Shown here: positions 6,400 to 6,494 of the stretch, one piece after another
Layout: every line of letters starts with the position of its first letter
Numbering within the stretch: position 1 is the stretch's first letter
NCBI GenBank assembly: GCA_031257735.1
Contig: JAIROC010000638.1
Location: 1-6,494, forward strand
Reading direction: 5' to 3'
DNA from: Bacteroidales bacterium
GTDB taxonomy: Bacteria; Bacteroidota; Bacteroidia; Bacteroidales; WCHB1-69
DNA: 6,494 nucleotides
Program-made: the position numbers and the translations under genes
Notes under the pieces: model-generated
Seen by the model: the letters and a program-made list of their open reading frames with translations, nothing else
Told to the model about the DNA's origin: nothing
Database searches by the model: none

Positions 6400-6494
6400 C
6401 TACACCGGAGGCGCAAAGCCAAAGGCATCGAAGATTGTCCGCTGGGTTTTTGTCACCGGGTAGACTATGCGGTTACCGCATATATACTGTACCC
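6400..6494 (-). CDS. C-terminal end of an unidentified protein (partial)
   Basis: On the minus strand one frame is open from the window edge to a TAG at 6402-6400 and gives 30 residues, including VQYICGNRIVYPVTKTQ and then RTIFDAFGFAPPV at the end. The other two minus-strand frames stop within ten codons. About 18 of 30 third codon positions are G or C, unlike the AT-rich gene that follows, so it may have a different origin. The ending, a short beta segment then 'T.TQ..IF.AFG..PP', reminds me of the C-termini of some DDE transposases, but the fragment is too short to assign. It would be the gene before the GT4 transferase in the transcription direction. A chance open frame of this length is not excluded. 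Confidence 0.5.
   Translation of the reverse strand, partial: VQYICGNRIVYPVTKTQRTIFDAFGFAPPV

Noticed and set aside
6403..6482. Plus-strand GCGCAAAGCC (6411-6420) followed by GGTAG...GGTTACC, recalling conserved parts of c-di-GMP-I (GEMM) riboswitches.
   Set aside because: The upstream half with its GNRA-capped stem is absent, the spacing does not match, and a minus-strand coding frame covers the region. A covariance-model search with the GEMM-I family would settle it.
6466..6482. Hairpin TATGCGG-TTA-CCGCATA on both strands.
   Set aside because: It falls within the probable C-terminal coding fragment, has no T-run and is probably incidental.

Overview
The window is the interior of a surface-polysaccharide (O-antigen, capsule or rhamnan-type) biosynthesis cluster. 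Every supported gene lies on the minus strand, so transcription runs from high to low coordinates. In that order I read: the last 30 codons of an unidentified gene (6494-6400); a GT4-type glycosyltransferase (6343-5120); an RgpF-family rhamnan synthesis protein (5077-3365); a GT2 glycosyltransferase of the rhamnosyltransferase type (3368-2454); a second GT-B (GT4-like) transferase (2443-1316); a GT8-like GT-A transferase (1316-303); and the first 107 codons of a third GT4 transferase (322-1) that leaves the window.

The packing is that of one operon. Four consecutive junctions are overlapping or nearly so: ATGA between RgpF and GT2, a stop codon nested in the next gene's Shine-Dalgarno between GT2 and GT-B, TAATG between GT-B and the GT8-like gene, and a 20-base overlap into the partial GT4. 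The only gaps are 42 bases (5078-5119) and 56 bases (6344-6399). No stretch over 300 bases lacks a gene. I saw no tRNA, rRNA, CRISPR array or intact mobile element.

Together the six transferases would add sugars one after another to a lipid-linked glycan on the inner face of the cytoplasmic membrane. The MDQDS-type GT2 beside an RgpF homologue suggests that at least part of the glycan is rhamnose. No flippase, polymerase, ABC exporter or nucleotide-sugar pathway gene is present here, so the export route cannot be judged.

The organism cannot be named. The genes from about 2454 to 6343 are visibly AT-rich, while the 1-1316 end and the fragment at 6400-6494 are richer in G and C. This is the mosaic composition usual for horizontally exchanged polysaccharide loci. 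Recognisable AAGGA-type ribosome binding sites point to an ordinary bacterial translation system.

I found no convincing new biological system. The most useful points are the partial GT4 gene at the left edge, easily missed because it overlaps its neighbour and is cut by the window; the ten-A tract inside it; and the rhamnan-type gene pair.
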